From Spironucleus salmonicida (lineage: Eukaryota > Fornicata > Diplomonadida > Hexamitidae), in assembly GCA_000497125.2 (NCBI GenBank), contig CM035318.1, positions 744,001 to 808,000 on the forward strand: 64,000 nt of DNA, in the 5' to 3' direction. The notes beneath the pieces are model-generated. The model saw nothing but the letters and a program-made list of their open reading frames with translations. It was not told where the DNA came from and ran no database searches. Each line of letters starts with the position of its first letter. Within the stretch, counting starts at the first letter, position 1. A program made the position numbers and the translations under genes. Below are positions 23,198 to 35,398 of the stretch, in pieces.

Positions 23198-24238
23198 TTA
23201 GTTGCTGTCATTTGTGTTAATGTTTACCAAAATGAGCTCTTCGGGTAGCTTGTTTTTGCTTTTTTTGTCAAAAATTAGCGTTTGGATAAAGGTTACACGG
23301 TCTACCCAGCTTAGCGTGCTTGCAACGAACAGACTGTCGGTTCTGGGGTACTGATCTGATATAACTTTACTGAAAAAGTAGGGGAAAAACACAAAATGGT
23401 ATATGACGAATACAATCGTGCCGATGAGAAAGGCAGAAGCGTAACTAGTTAATATATACGGTGTTAGGTATTTTTTATTCTTTAACACTCTTTGTTATAG
23501 TGGTTGCAGTAAAAAATTATTAGAAATTGTGAATCCGTAATTTAAATGCGACTAATAGTGAATAGCACGTGAGTTGATAATAACTGGGTCTTTCTCAGTA
23601 AGCATCGCTAATTCTTAAAATATTATCGTGTGCAGTGCAAGAAGGCTAATAAAGATAATTAAACGATCAGCAGCGGTTAACATTTCCGTTGGCATAAACC
23701 TCAAAATATGGTGCCGGTAAAAGAATATGTAAATAGCAGATCGTACTGCAGCTAAAGGTACGTCAGGATTAACTATATAGTAAAATACCCAGCTCATAAG
23801 ATACCAGAATACAATTTTTACAATGTATTAGTCGGCAAGAAGATGATGATCAAAGAAAAATAGCGACGCCATCACACAGAAAGTAAACCAATAACTGTGT
23901 AAAGTAATTTGGGTCATTGAACCTGAAAAATATCGCAAAGTAAAGAATGCTTCTAAAATAAAAGCAGTAATTCCGATACCAACTACAAGTATTGATATCA
24001 GAATATATTTTGTAGGATAGTTAAACTGATGAAGCCATTTACTATGTTCCTTAAAGATTTTTTAAGTAAGAATCGATGAAAGAGTAAGATTTGAAATAGC
24101 ATCAGAGTAAAATTTATCGAACACATCTAGCTTAGTACCACAAATAAGAAAAACCATACCAAATACTATAATTGATATAGGAAGAGATGCTACAGCAGCA
24201 AAGAACGACTTAATGATTTAGAAAATTAATTTAGGCAT
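23198..24238 (-). CDS. Multi-pass membrane protein, unknown
   Basis: 346 residues, ATG 24236-24238, TGA 23198-23200. About seven or eight hydrophobic spans are visible, for example SLPISIIVFGMVFLICG, YILISILVVGIGITAFIL, LIIFISLLALHTIIF and SAFLIGTIVFVIYHFVFFPY. Loops are short and the C-terminus is polar (ELILVNINTNDSN). This is an integral membrane protein, perhaps a transporter or an ER enzyme; no motif lets me choose. Several in-frame TAA/TAG. Confidence 0.65.
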
Positions 24239-25038
24239 TTATCTCTTAAATCTGATAATAAATAATATGAACTAAACTAGTATATTAAAATGGAGTGTAA
24301 GTTTATGACAGTAAAATAGCAATAAATTTATTTTATTCTATATAATATATTATTAAAAATCTGTAAAATTATATATATTATTAATTATGGAATTAATTGT
24401 ATATATTTTATAATAATGATGATACTTTATACTAGTAGTCTCACTATGCTGAATCATCATCTAGTAAATAAAGATCAGCTCAAATTAACATTATAAATGT
24501 TATTCTTTAACTTTAAATCAATTAAACATTAATTAAGATTACTATTATGCTATTTTTTACTGAGTTGACTATTTTATACTGATTGTATTCTGATTTTCGC
24601 CTAATATCTAAATAGAAATATTCATTTAAGTATGATCTCTCATTATCAACGCCATTTAAATACAATATTACTTGTATCAATTTATTTATTACTACATATA
24701 TGTCATTTAACGTTAAATTAGTTTAGATTTCTCAATTTAAATAATAATTATAGATACAAGAAATCCTAGCTTGAACTGCTGTCTCTTAACACTACATTTG
24801 ATACTTTTCCCTAGAAAATCAACTATATCATTCACAATCATAAATTTTCCAAAATATTTATTCCAACTTTAATAAACTTTTTTCTTTACCTGATTTTGAA
24901 ATTGCTTTTGTATTGTGATAAATTTTTTTTATGTTATGACAAAATTGCATAGCTCATTATCTTTTATACATTGATAAATCAATATACACCCAAATTCACA
25001 GCAAAATAATTAATCTATATTAAGCAAATTACAATACT
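24239..25038. other. AT-rich intergenic DNA
   Basis: AT-rich DNA between two minus-strand genes. Only short TGA-free frames (under 50 codons) without features; nothing else recognised. Confidence 0.4.
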
Positions 25039-25317
25039 TCAGTCGATTGAAAGCATCCGGATTAGTGTTTCCATCAAATCTTCGCAATAATGATGTGTTT
25101 TCTTAGGTACATCATCATGAACAACAAATCGTTTTAGCTCTTAACTTTTGGCGTATTTTCCTGTTGCTTTTCTGGAAAGATCATAATATTTTTGCTTTAC
25201 CTGTGATTCAGATAGTTCCGGGAACAATGTTTGCTGTAAGTCTCTCCAGTTCATGCCATTAGCCTCCACATAGTTCAAAACCTGTTGGCATTCATACGGA
25301 GTCCACCTATGTGTCAT
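25039..25317 (-). CDS. Myb/SANT-like protein, left flank of palindrome
   Basis: 92 residues with one Myb/SANT-like domain: HRWTPYECQQVLNYVEANG, MNWRDLQQTLFP and SQVKQKYYDLSRKATGKYA. It has the same length and about 60% identical residues as the gene at 37605-37883 on the opposite strand, so the frame is certainly coding. It lies about 720 bp outside the left arm of the large inverted repeat; its partner lies about 790 bp outside the right arm. Likely a nuclear DNA-binding protein. Confidence 0.8.
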
Positions 25318-26025
25318 TTTTATAAAGATTTATTTTTTAATGTGTATATCATCTTGATAATTGAAATATTATGAATTTTTAATGGTAGATTGTTGAAACA
25401 GTAAAAAATAAGAGTCTGTAAATTATCTTATATAATGAATAATATTATGTAAATAGTTTTGTTTCCGAATCAGAAATCTACACATTATCTCAATATATAA
25501 AATACTAATGTTTCAATAGTTATTTTTCAAAATTGTTATGAATACTCAATATTATAAAACTCATCTAATAACTTATTAAAACATAAATTTTAATATAAAT
25601 TTTAAAAATTACATTTCTTTAATTCTAAAAAAAATACAATGAATGATAGTTAAAGAATGTAGTAAATTGCCATATTAATTTTGATTGTATATTTATTATT
25701 AAGATAAAAATGAAGTTAAATGTATGTAATATTTGTTATATAATTCGTTGAGAAACCATTAAACTTACTTAAAGTATATACTAAACTAGAAGTTTATTTA
25801 TTTTTTACATGATTACATTATAAAAGTAGAATATGATACTTGATGATGAAAATTATTATTTTACTCTAATTGACTTTACCTGTATTTTTCGATTCAGACA
25901 AGGCTTAAACAAAATTGGAGAAAATCGATAGTAATAATATAATATACTCTGAATATTATGTAACCTTATATTAAACGATACAAAGCTAAAAACTAACCTA
26001 TAACTGTTAATTTTTAGCCTACTAG
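25318..26025. other. AT-rich DNA between Myb gene and palindrome arm
   Basis: No protein-like ORF was recognised. At 26026 a 54-codon frame starts just outside the arm and continues into it, probably by chance. The corresponding right-side interval (36820-37604) has a similar length but no obvious DNA identity. Confidence 0.4.
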
Positions 26026-26202
26026 ATGCCTCAACTCAGTCTGATCGTCTACATCTTCCCGCGCAAGAAACGCATGCAGCCTTTCCGCACCGTCTCCAAC
26101 CAGGCGTATCACGTATCTCAGAATGCTAGCTTGCCATAGTTATTGAACAACCCAGTGAAACTTCCACGCGGTTCACGCCCACCGCCATGAGCATGCCCAC
26201 CG

Positions 26203-27462
26203 TCACCGTGGAATCCGTGCAAGCCAAGTTCCCAGAGGAGCATCTGTGTGAGCGGTTTAGCTCTATCCATCCTCCTCAGAGAAGACTACCTCTGATCCAT
26301 AGATTCTATTGTATCCAGATGCAACCGCAACCAGGTTTTTGGGCCCAGTTCCCAAGGCTACCAAGTGGCCTAGAGCCGCCAGTGAAGCATCCTGGATTGA
26401 CCGCTAAAACGGCGATCTGTGGGCGTGGTTCATGGCTGGTGCCTTTACCAGCCCTTTCTGTGAATATAAAGTATGCACTGTATCACGCCCCTTCTGATCA
26501 CTCTAAGGGGTGGGCTGCACGCCCCTACGAGCGAGTCTCTTTACTTCCACGTTGGAACTTCTGTTAGATGGATACTAAACTGCTAGAAGTTGGCCTAGCC
26601 GCGTGCTTGCGCTGAGGAGCCCCAGGTTATGTCTTCGAGGAGCAAGCAGCTTATGCTCCGCCGTGCCCACGAGAATTCGCTATGCCCGCAAGCAAAGAAA
26701 CGACGATCTGTGATTTTCTCCTAGACCCAGCAGCCAGTTCGGATATGCCCGGACCACTTGCTCAATGTATTTCTGCAGTGGGAAGGGGTCGTCATATGAT
26801 AGCAGGCATGCGCACCCGCCGACTGCAGGTCCGCAAGCCCTTGCTAGGTAAAGCAGCGTAGTCGCTACGATAGGTGCCGGCTATGGTTCGTACTGCAAGG
26901 AGCTGATCCCCAGCAACTACTTATACCCAGGCAGCATGGTCCGGGCAGACTCTATCACCCCAGGATGGGCGGGAAAATGGCACCTGAGAGCCTAAATATG
27001 CCTTGGCCTTGCATCAGCACCGGACCTGCCAGTGTGGTTCCGGTCTGGCTGGTTGCTAGAGCCTAAAGTTAAGCCTCGGCTGCGCACGAGTGCTTCGGGC
27101 CAGGACGCAATTCGGACTCGGGTGGCATGGAGATGCCATAGATAGATTGCTAGAAGCACGCCGGACCGGAAAGCATGAATAGCTGACGACGTTCTACTAT
27201 CAATCCAGCAAGGCTCCAGCGTCCACAGTTCCATACCCCTGGTCGAAAGACGTGCTGTCGGCAAATTAGCACAGACCATGCAGGTTGCACCGCTGGTTCT
27301 GGCGAGTGGAAATACGCTCCTGGGTGCGACGATACTCAAAAACTACACGCGAGCTCGCTAGACTAACTTCCAGCGGAATTGGTGCCTTGTAGGACCGGTT
27401 TTGGCATTTATCGCTAGCGGGTTCGGATACAGGTGCGTATCTCTGGGTCGAAACGGGCGCAT
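26203..27462 (-). CDS. Long GC-rich ORF in palindrome arm, unknown
   Basis: A 419-codon TGA-free frame, identical in layout to 35399-36658 in the other arm. ATG at 27460-27462, TGA at 26203-26205. Composition is unusually rich in Arg, Ala, Leu, Ser and His, with no membrane span or known motif; segments such as YDDPFPLQKYIEQVVRAY and GHLVALGTGPKNLVAVASGY look protein-like. Third positions are not as GC-biased as in the clear GC-rich genes here, and the other strand also has a 143-codon frame, so coding is plausible rather than shown. Confidence 0.4.
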
Positions 27463-27807
27463 ACAACGCGGAGTGTAGCCAGCAGACAAGATATTATTCC
27501 GCTCCATTTCACTTTCCCATCTATATAATAACATATATAGTGTATTGACAAGTATTCATTCCTTTCTAAATAGTGAACTGCGATATACTTGTATAAATAG
27601 ACGAAAGGCCATACCCAGCTAAAGTATTCTACTTGGCGTAGGGTAGAAAGAATCTATCTCCACTTGTTTATTTGGAATTCTAGCGAGAAGTAGACCTCAA
27701 ACGAAAGATCACGACACTTCCGCCGATTTTTAAATAAAATTCCCAGGCGCAGTATCGGTTAATATCTAGCCGAGTATTGCCCAACTTTGTAAACCTCAAA
27801 ATCAGAA

Positions 27808-29727
27808 ATGACATGCTCTGCCGACACCGACTGCGGGAAAGGGGAGTGCATAGATACCGTGTGTGCCTGCTTCCAAGGGTACAGCGGGGACTAGTGCGCG
27901 AGCTGCGCTAGCGGGTTCTCCCAGACGGCCCAGGGATGCCTGAAGAACTGCACCTAACTGGATTGCGGGAGAGGTTTTGCCTGCACCGGGGGGCTGCTGC
28001 CGGCCCAGGCGGTCTGCACGTGCGAAAACGCAAACTTTGATCCGGCCCAGAGGTGCATGCACTGTCTGGAGGGGTTTTAACCCGACAACGGAATGTGCGT
28101 ATCGGACCAGTGCTTCAACGCTGGAAGGCTGTGCAGCGGGCACGGGATATGTGACTCTGGCTGCGAATGCTTCAGTTTTTACACCGGGGAGACCTGCAAC
28201 GCCTGCACCGAAGACTCTGTTAGAACAGCAGACGGCTTCTGTCTTCGCGCGTGCAGAGAGATGAACGGCAAGCTCCAGTGTCCGCTTTTCGGCTCCAAGT
28301 GCAGCTAAACCGTAGTCCCAGGCAGAAACGTATGTGTCTGTGAGGACAAAAAATCGGACCTAGATCACAACTGCCTCACCTGCTAGGAGGGGTACTCAAA
28401 GACTGGGGAGGGGTGCGTGGTGAGCACCTGCGTTCACAACCACACGGTTTGCTCGGGCAAGGGGACATGCCAGAATGGGAGCTGCGCATGCAACGCAGAT
28501 TCGGGCGGCCTATGGTGCGAGCGGTGCCAGGGTGCCGCAGACATCATGACAAACGACGGCAGATGCCTCCCCGCTGGGTGCGTGGACTTAAACTCTGGCA
28601 TCGAGTGCTTTGGCAACGGGAGCTGCGCCGGGGGCCATGGGGTATGCGCTTGCAACACAGGCTACAGTGGGAAACAGTGCGGAGATTGCGGCCCAGGGTT
28701 TAAACATTACAACGGAGGCTGCGCGGCGGAAGCGTGCTTCTAAAACCGCACGGACTAGGAGCCCTGTTCCAGCAACGGCACCTGTAGCCAATTTGGCGAG
28801 TGCGAGTGCAGTGGGATATCTGGCGGAAGCTTCTGTGACGAGTGCGTCTCGGGATTCTAAAAGGTATCCAACGGTGGCTGCATTTCTGTGGACTGCATCG
28901 TTAGCGCCGCATAGTGCAACGATAAAGGGTTCTGCATTCACATTAATGAAGATTTTAGATGCCTCTGCCAGAATGGTTACAGCGGGAATACTAACTGCGT
29001 CGACTGCGAAGAAGGCTATCAGCTCATTACCGGTGAATGTATCTCCATCAGCTGCATCGGAAGGGCCTCGCCGCTCCCGTGCTCTGGGAATGGAACCTGC
29101 TAGGTGTTAGACTTTGTCAACGACATTGAAGGATGCGCCTGCTAGCCTGGATTCATTGGCAGATTTTGTGACGACTGCGACACCGAGAAAGGATTCTCCT
29201 GGACCAACAATCACACCTGCGCTAATAAGGCGTGCATTGGCCGAGATGGCTACGAATGTGCTGGTAATGGCGAGTGTGTCCACCTCTACGAGTAAGTATT
29301 TGAATGCCGCTGCTAGGCTGGGGCGAACGGGAAGTTTTGCCATGACTGCAACGAGGGATTCTTCAAGCTGAGAGAGGGGAAATGCGTCTTCGAGTCCTGC
29401 ATTAGCGAGGCCTAGGAGTGTGCCGGAAACGGGCACTGCAGACAGCTGGGGCTCAGCCACAGGTGCATTTGCGAGGGCTAGTTTGATAGCGAGACTAATT
29501 GCAAGAGCTGCCTGAGTGGATATTCTCTGGTGGGCGGGCGCTGCTAAGAGGGGAACGGTAACAAGCTGAGTGGTGGTGCGATTGCCGGAATTGTCATAGG
29601 TGTGCTGGCTCTGCTGGCATTGATCTTCCTGATCGTATTCGTTGCTATGAGGAGGAAGCCTACTGGACCTTCTAAGGCCAAGAGCAGTGTTACCAAGGAC
29701 ACCGTCGGTGGCCAGCGATTCATCTGA
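27808..29727 (+). CDS. EGF-like cysteine-rich membrane protein (copy 2)
   Basis: 639 residues, ATG 27808 (MTCSADTDCGKGECIDTVC), TGA 29725-29727. About a dozen EGF-like modules with CxCxxGYSG and CSGNGTC signatures, then a Gly/Ser linker, one membrane span (GIVIGVLALLALIFLIVFV), a basic stop-transfer (RRKPTGPSK) and tail ending GGQRFI. TAA and TAG occur many times at Gln positions. As in its copies, there is no classical N-terminal signal peptide; the frame is open upstream but gives no hydrophobic start. It resembles diplomonad cysteine-rich surface proteins. Nearly identical in both palindrome arms; related but 5'-diverged at 12780-14699. Confidence 0.9.
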
Positions 29728-30311
29728 AGTGACGCTTTATATTATATAGCATAGATTATTAATATGAGGATAGCAGGAGCTTCCTTGCACCTGTTGCCGG
29801 CTGTGGACAGGGCCCTTCATTGGCAGCCCCAGCACAAGAAACTCATGACGCCTTTTGTGTCATCCCTGCCGGAGTGGCCCAGAATACGCTCAGGTGGTTC
29901 CCTAACCGGTGTCTAGCCCCAGCTTGGACCTACGGCATCTATTCCTGCATCAAGGGTCCCCTCGCAGTGGCAAGAATGGGCCCTACAGAGCCCTCGGTTT
30001 CAGTTTCCATGTAGCCCTGGGAGCGCCCACAATGCGACGGCGTTGGCTAGATTTAGTTTCGAAGCATCTAGACAGATGCGCTCGTCATCCCATTTGTTTA
30101 CCCTACGAAGTTAGGGTTGCTGCGCGTTAGCGGCAAGGGATCCAGATGGGAATGTTGGGCAGGCACAACGGCGGCGGGCAGGAGCTATGGTCTGATTAGG
30201 ACTGAACTGTTTATTATTGAAGGCGCCACAGAGGGCTACCCGCACATTTATGCGCTCAGCTGGCGCCTGCTCTCATTCGAGCCTGGAAAACCATATACAA
30301 TAGTGCAAAGA
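29728..30311. other. GC-rich spacer (inverted copy)
   Basis: Inverted copy of 32550-33133 and counterpart of 12195-12779; no recognised gene or RNA. Confidence 0.4.
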
Positions 30312-30434
30312 TCACTTGCCAATGGCCTTCAAGAACTCCTTGGTGAATTCAACCGCCTTCTTCTGCGCGTCCTCGCAGCTCACCTTGCTGGTCGCCTCGA
30401 CGTAGTACTTCACCTTCGGCTCAGTGCCAGAGGG
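30312..30434 (-). pseudogene. Phosphoglucomutase 3' fragment
   Basis: The final 41 codons (including TGA) of the PGM gene, inverted, cut off exactly at the inner edge of the palindrome arm. It starts in the phosphate-binding region (SGTEPKVKYYVE...) and cannot encode an enzyme. DNA inside the arm is essentially identical to 32427-32549. Confidence 0.92.
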
Positions 30435-30770
30435 TATAAATATATCATTATTCCAATATAAATATATAATTGTTTACTGTGAAAGATAATAATAATAATA
30501 ATATTGTAATGAAAAATTCATATAATTACTTGCGATTATATATTTTATTTATTTACAAATAATATTAATGATGTTATCATAATGTTATAAATGCAAAAAT
30601 ATATAAATTATTTTATAATATTTATTGTATATCTTCATTTTTAAAATTTGATTAAAATTAACTACAATTGTAAAAATAATCTGAAATTCATAACTAATTC
30701 TAATAAATAAACTTTCAATATATAATAATAATGTGTTGATAACTATTGCTTAGTACCACTCCATAAATCA
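30435..30770. other. AT-rich upstream region of PGM
   Basis: Sharp change from the GC-rich arm to very AT-rich DNA at 30435. It must contain the PGM promoter; no defined element was recognised. Confidence 0.4.
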
Positions 30771-32549
30771 ATGGATCCTAAAACCTAAACTTTAATAGAT
30801 AATTGGTTTGCAATAGATCGCGATGAAAAGTCTCGTAAAATGCTTGAAAAAATGATATAGGAGAAGAACTTCGAAAAGATCGAGAGAATTCTTTCTCCCT
30901 CCAATCGCTTAGAGTTTGGCACTGCTGGTCTTCGCGGAGAAGTTGCCCCTGGCTATTGCTGTATGAACACCGTAGTAATTATGCAAACAGCATAAGGTAT
31001 ACTTAAATACGTTTAAGAGAATTTTAAAAATGATCTTAACAGAGGTATTTGTATTTGCTATGATGCAAGACACTATTCAGATGTTTTTGGCGAGATTACA
31101 GCTGGTGTTTTTATAGCTGCAGGAGTTCCCGTACATTTTTTCAAGCAGCTTTCTCCTACACCTTATGCTGCATATTTCAGTGAAATCTTAAACTGCGTCG
31201 CTGGAGTTATGGTTACAGCTTCTCATAATCCATCTAATGATAATGGATATAAGGTTTATGGTATGAATAGAGGTGTATAGATAGTACCTCCTCACGATTC
31301 AGGTATTCAGTCTGCTATATTAGCTTCTACTGACATTAAGGAATCAACCTATAATTATAAATAATATTTAACTGCTGAATTTGCAGAGAAGAAACTTTAT
31401 AATGAACTTACTGAAAAATCAGCATTAACATAAAAATATTATGATGCTATAAAGAATCTTTGTTTCCATGCGGATTCTAATAAGACTCTTGCAGTCTAGC
31501 TTTAATATTCCGCTATGTATGGTGTAGGATATGTACCATTTTTACGTGCTCTTGAATCTTTTAATTTTGATCCTAAGGCCGTTCTTCATTTCTCTGATTC
31601 TGCCTTCCCTGACCCTGATTTTGGTGGTGAAACTCGTCCTAATCCGGAAGAACGTCATAATATGCTGAACCTAGCTGCAAAAGCAGATCCTAAAACTTAA
31701 ATACTCTTAGTCAATGACCCTGATGCAGATCGTTTTGCAATGGCTGAAAAATAGGACGATGGTGAATACTATGTTTTCCACGGTAATGAAATAGGTGCAA
31801 TCTTAGCTGAATGGATGTTAGAAAATACTTCATAAATTCCCAATAGAGCTATTTGCTGTTCTACCGTCTCAAGTTAAATTCTTAAAACAATGGCTGAATA
31901 TTATAAAGTTGATTTTGAAGATACGTTAACTGGTTTCAAATGGCTCGCTACTTAGAACTTAGAATGGAAAGGACAAAATAAAAACTGCGTTTTTGCCTTT
32001 GAAGAAGCTATTGGTTATTCTTGTGGTGGGGAGCATGGTCTTTTTGTCGGTGATAAGGATGGCGTAGCTACAGCATGTGTCGCTGCTGAAATGGCAAATT
32101 GTCTTTATAAGAAAGGTCTTACTATTAAAAAATATATGCTTAATATGTACGAAAAGTACGGTTTTTATGCCTGGAACAACTCGGGACTGACGGTGGGCTC
32201 AATGGCTGAAGTAGGTGGTCTTTTCGAGGCGTTGATCAAGAACGGCGATGGTAAATTTTCTAAAAATGGCAGAGACTACATGCACCAGTTTGGTAAGTTT
32301 GAAGCCTTGAGAGTAAGAGATATGAGACAGCCCGGGTACGATAGCGAGTGCGGTGTTCCCAAATTGCCAGTAGGGGGGAGCGAAATGCTTAGTTTCTACT
32401 GCGGCGATGTCAGCTGCACCTTTAGGCCCTCTGGCACTGAGCCGAAGGTGAAGTACTACGTCGAGGCGACCAGCAAGGTGAGCTGCGAGGACGCGCAGAA
32501 GAAGGCGGTTGAATTCACCAAGGAGTTCTTGAAGGCCATTGGCAAGTGA
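30771..32549 (+). CDS. Phosphoglucomutase/phosphomannomutase (PGM2-type)
   Basis: 592 residues, complete. Motifs in order: FGTAGLRGEV near residue 50, catalytic phosphoserine loop TASHNPSNDNGYK (Ser about 151), metal-binding DPDADRFA, sugar-binding FEEAIGY and C-terminal phosphate-binding RPSGTEPK. It interconverts hexose 1- and 6-phosphates in the cytosol, linking glycogen or nucleotide-sugar metabolism to glycolysis. Many in-frame TAA/TAG. The first three quarters are AT-rich; from about 32130 the codons turn GC-rich, close to where the duplicated segment begins. The gene is the only intact PGM here and straddles the spacer and right arm of the palindrome. Confidence 0.96.
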
Positions 32550-33133
32550 TCTTTGCACTATTGTATATGGTTTTCCAGGCTCGAATGAGAGCAGGCGCCA
32601 GCTGAGCGCATAAATGTGCGGGTAGCCCTCTGTGGCGCCTTCAATAATAAACAGTTCAGTCCTAATCAGACCATAGCTCCTGCCCGCCGCCGTTGTGCCT
32701 GCCCAACATTCCCATCTGGATCCCTTGCCGCTAACGCGCAGCAACCCTAACTTCGTAGGGTAAACAAATGGGATGACGAGCGCATCTGTCTAGATGCTTC
32801 GAAACTAAATCTAGCCAACGCCGTCGCATTGTGGGCGCTCCCAGGGCTACATGGAAACTGAAACCGAGGGCTCTGTAGGGCCCATTCTTGCCACTGCGAG
32901 GGGACCCTTGATGCAGGAATAGATGCCGTAGGTCCAAGCTGGGGCTAGACACCGGTTAGGGAACCACCTGAGCGTATTCTGGGCCACTCCGGCAGGGATG
33001 ACACAAAAGGCGTCATGAGTTTCTTGTGCTGGGGCTGCCAATGAAGGGCCCTGTCCACAGCCGGCAACAGGTGCAAGGAAGCTCCTGCTATCCTCATATT
33101 AATAATCTATGCTATATAATATAAAGCGTCACT

Positions 33134-35053
33134 TCAGATGAATCGCTGGCCACCGACGGTGTCCTTGGTAACACTGCTCTTGGCCTTAGAAGGTCCAGTA
33201 GGCTTCCTCCTCATAGCAACGAATACGATCAGGAAGATCAATGCCAGCAGAGCCAGCACACCTATGACAATTCCGGCAATCGCACCACCACTCAGCTTGT
33301 TACCGTTCCCCTCTTAGCAGCGCCCGCCCACCAGAGAATATCCACTCAGGCAGCTCTTGCAATTAGTCTCGCTATCAAACTAGCCCTCGCAAATGCACCT
33401 GTGGCTGAGCCCCAGCTGTCTGCAGTGCCCGTTTCCGGCACACTCCTAGGCCTCGCTAATGCAGGACTCGAAGACGCATTTCCCCTCTCTCAGCTTGAAG
33501 AATCCCTCGTTGCAGTCATGGCAAAACTTCCCGTTCGCCCCAGCCTAGCAGCGGCATTCAAATACTTACTCGTAGATGTGGACACACTCGCCATTACCAG
33601 CACATTCGTAGCCATCTCGGCCAATGCACGCCTTATTAGCGCAGGTGTGATTGTTGGTCCAGGAGAATCCTTTCTCGGTGTCGCAGTCGTCACAAAATCT
33701 GCCAATGAATCCAGGCTAGCAGGCGCATCCTTCAATGTCGTTGACAAAGTCTAACACCTAGCAGGTTCCATTCCCAGAGCACGGGAGCGGCGAGGCCCTT
33801 CCGATGCAGCTGATGGAGATACATTCACCGGTAATGAGCTGATAGCCTTCTTCGCAGTCGACGCAGTTAGTATTCCCGCTGTAACCATTCTGGCAGAGGC
33901 ATCTAAAATCTTCATTAATGTGAATGCAGAACCCTTTATCGTTGCACTATGCGGCGCTAACGATGCAGTCCACAGAAATGCAGCCACCGTTGGATACCTT
34001 TTAGAATCCCGAGACGCACTCGTCACAGAAGCTTCCGCCAGATATCCCACTGCACTCGCACTCGCCAAATTGGCTACAGGTGCCGTTGCTGGAACAGGGC
34101 TCCTAGTCCGTGCGGTTTTAGAAGCACGCTTCCGCCGCGCAGCCTCCGTTGTAATGTTTAAACCCTGGGCCGCAATCTCCGCACTGTTTCCCACTGTAGC
34201 CTGTGTTGCAAGCGCATACCCCATGGCCCCCGGCGCAGCTCCCGTTGCCAAAGCACTCGATGCCAGAGTTTAAGTCCACGCACCCAGCGGGGAGGCATCT
34301 GCCGTCGTTTGTCATGATGTCTGCGGCACCCTGGCACCGCTCGCACCATAGGCCGCCCGAATCTGCGTTGCATGCGCAGCTCCCATTCTGGCATGTCCCC
34401 TTGCCCGAGCAAACCGTGTGGTTGTGAACGCAGGTGCTCACCACGCACCCCTCCCCAGTCTTTGAGTACCCCTCCTAGCAGGTGAGGCAGTTGTGATCTA
34501 GGTCCGATTTTTTGTCCTCACAGACACATACGTTTCTGCCTGGGACTACGGTTTAGCTGCACTTGGAGCCGAAAAGCGGACACTGGAGCTTGCCGTTCAT
34601 CTCTCTGCACGCGCGAAGACAGAAGCCGTCTGCTGTTCTAACAGAGTCTTCGGTGCAGGCGTTGCAGGTCTCCCCGGTGTAAAAACTGAAGCATTCGCAG
34701 CCAGAGTCACATATCCCGTGCCCGCTGCACAGCCTTCCAGCGTTGAAGCACTGGTCCGATACGCACATTCCGTTGTCGGGTTAAAACCCCTCCAGACAGT
34801 GCATGCACCTCTGGGCCGGATCAAAGTTTGCGTTTTCGCACGTGCAGACCGCCTGGGCCGGCAGCAGCCCCCCGGTGCAGGCAAAACCTCTCCCGCAATC
34901 CAGTTAGGTGCAGTTCTTCAGGCATCCCTGGGCCGTCTGGGAGAACCCGCTAGCGCAGCTCGCGCACTAGTCCCCGCTGTACCCTTGGAAGCAGGCACAC
35001 ACGGTATCTATGCACTCCCCTTTCCCGCAGTCGGTGTCGGCAGAGCATGTCAT
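33134..35053 (-). CDS. EGF-like cysteine-rich membrane protein (copy 3)
   Basis: 639 residues, essentially identical to 27808-29727 (same length, single-residue differences such as Ile for Leu in the VHxYEQ segment). Same EGF-like array, C-terminal membrane span and GGQRFI tail, same lack of a visible signal peptide. Convergent with the PGM gene, about 585 bp apart. Confidence 0.9.
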
Positions 35054-35398
35054 TTCTGATTTTGAGGTTTACAAAGTTGGGCAATACTCGGCTAGATATT
35101 AACCGATACTGCGCCTGGGAATTTTATTTAAAAATCGGCGGAAGTGTCGTGATCTTTCGTTTGAGGTCTACTTCTCGCTAGAATTCCAAATAAACAAGTG
35201 GAGATAGATTCTTTCTACCCTACGCCAAGTAGAATACTTTAGCTGGGTATGGCCTTTCGTCTATTTATACAAGTATATCGCAGTTCACTATTTAGAAAGG
35301 AATGAATACTTGTCAATACACTATATATGTTATTATATAGATGGGAAAGTGAAATGGAGCGGAATAATATCTTGTCTGCTGGCTACACTCCGCGTTGT

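Larger units (their letters stand above)
26042..30434. repeat. Left arm of 4,393-bp inverted repeat
   Basis: Reverse complement of 32427-36819, with the same length and only isolated substitutions seen (for example one Leu/Ile change in the EGF-like protein). It contains, from the outer end, a GC-rich ORF (minus), an EGF-like membrane protein gene (plus), a GC-rich spacer and the last 41 codons of PGM (minus). The inner edge falls inside the PGM coding sequence. Confidence 0.95.

Noticed and set aside
26187-26615. 143-codon plus-strand ORF in the left palindrome arm
   Set aside because: Overlaps antisense with the much longer 419-codon frame and has no motif.
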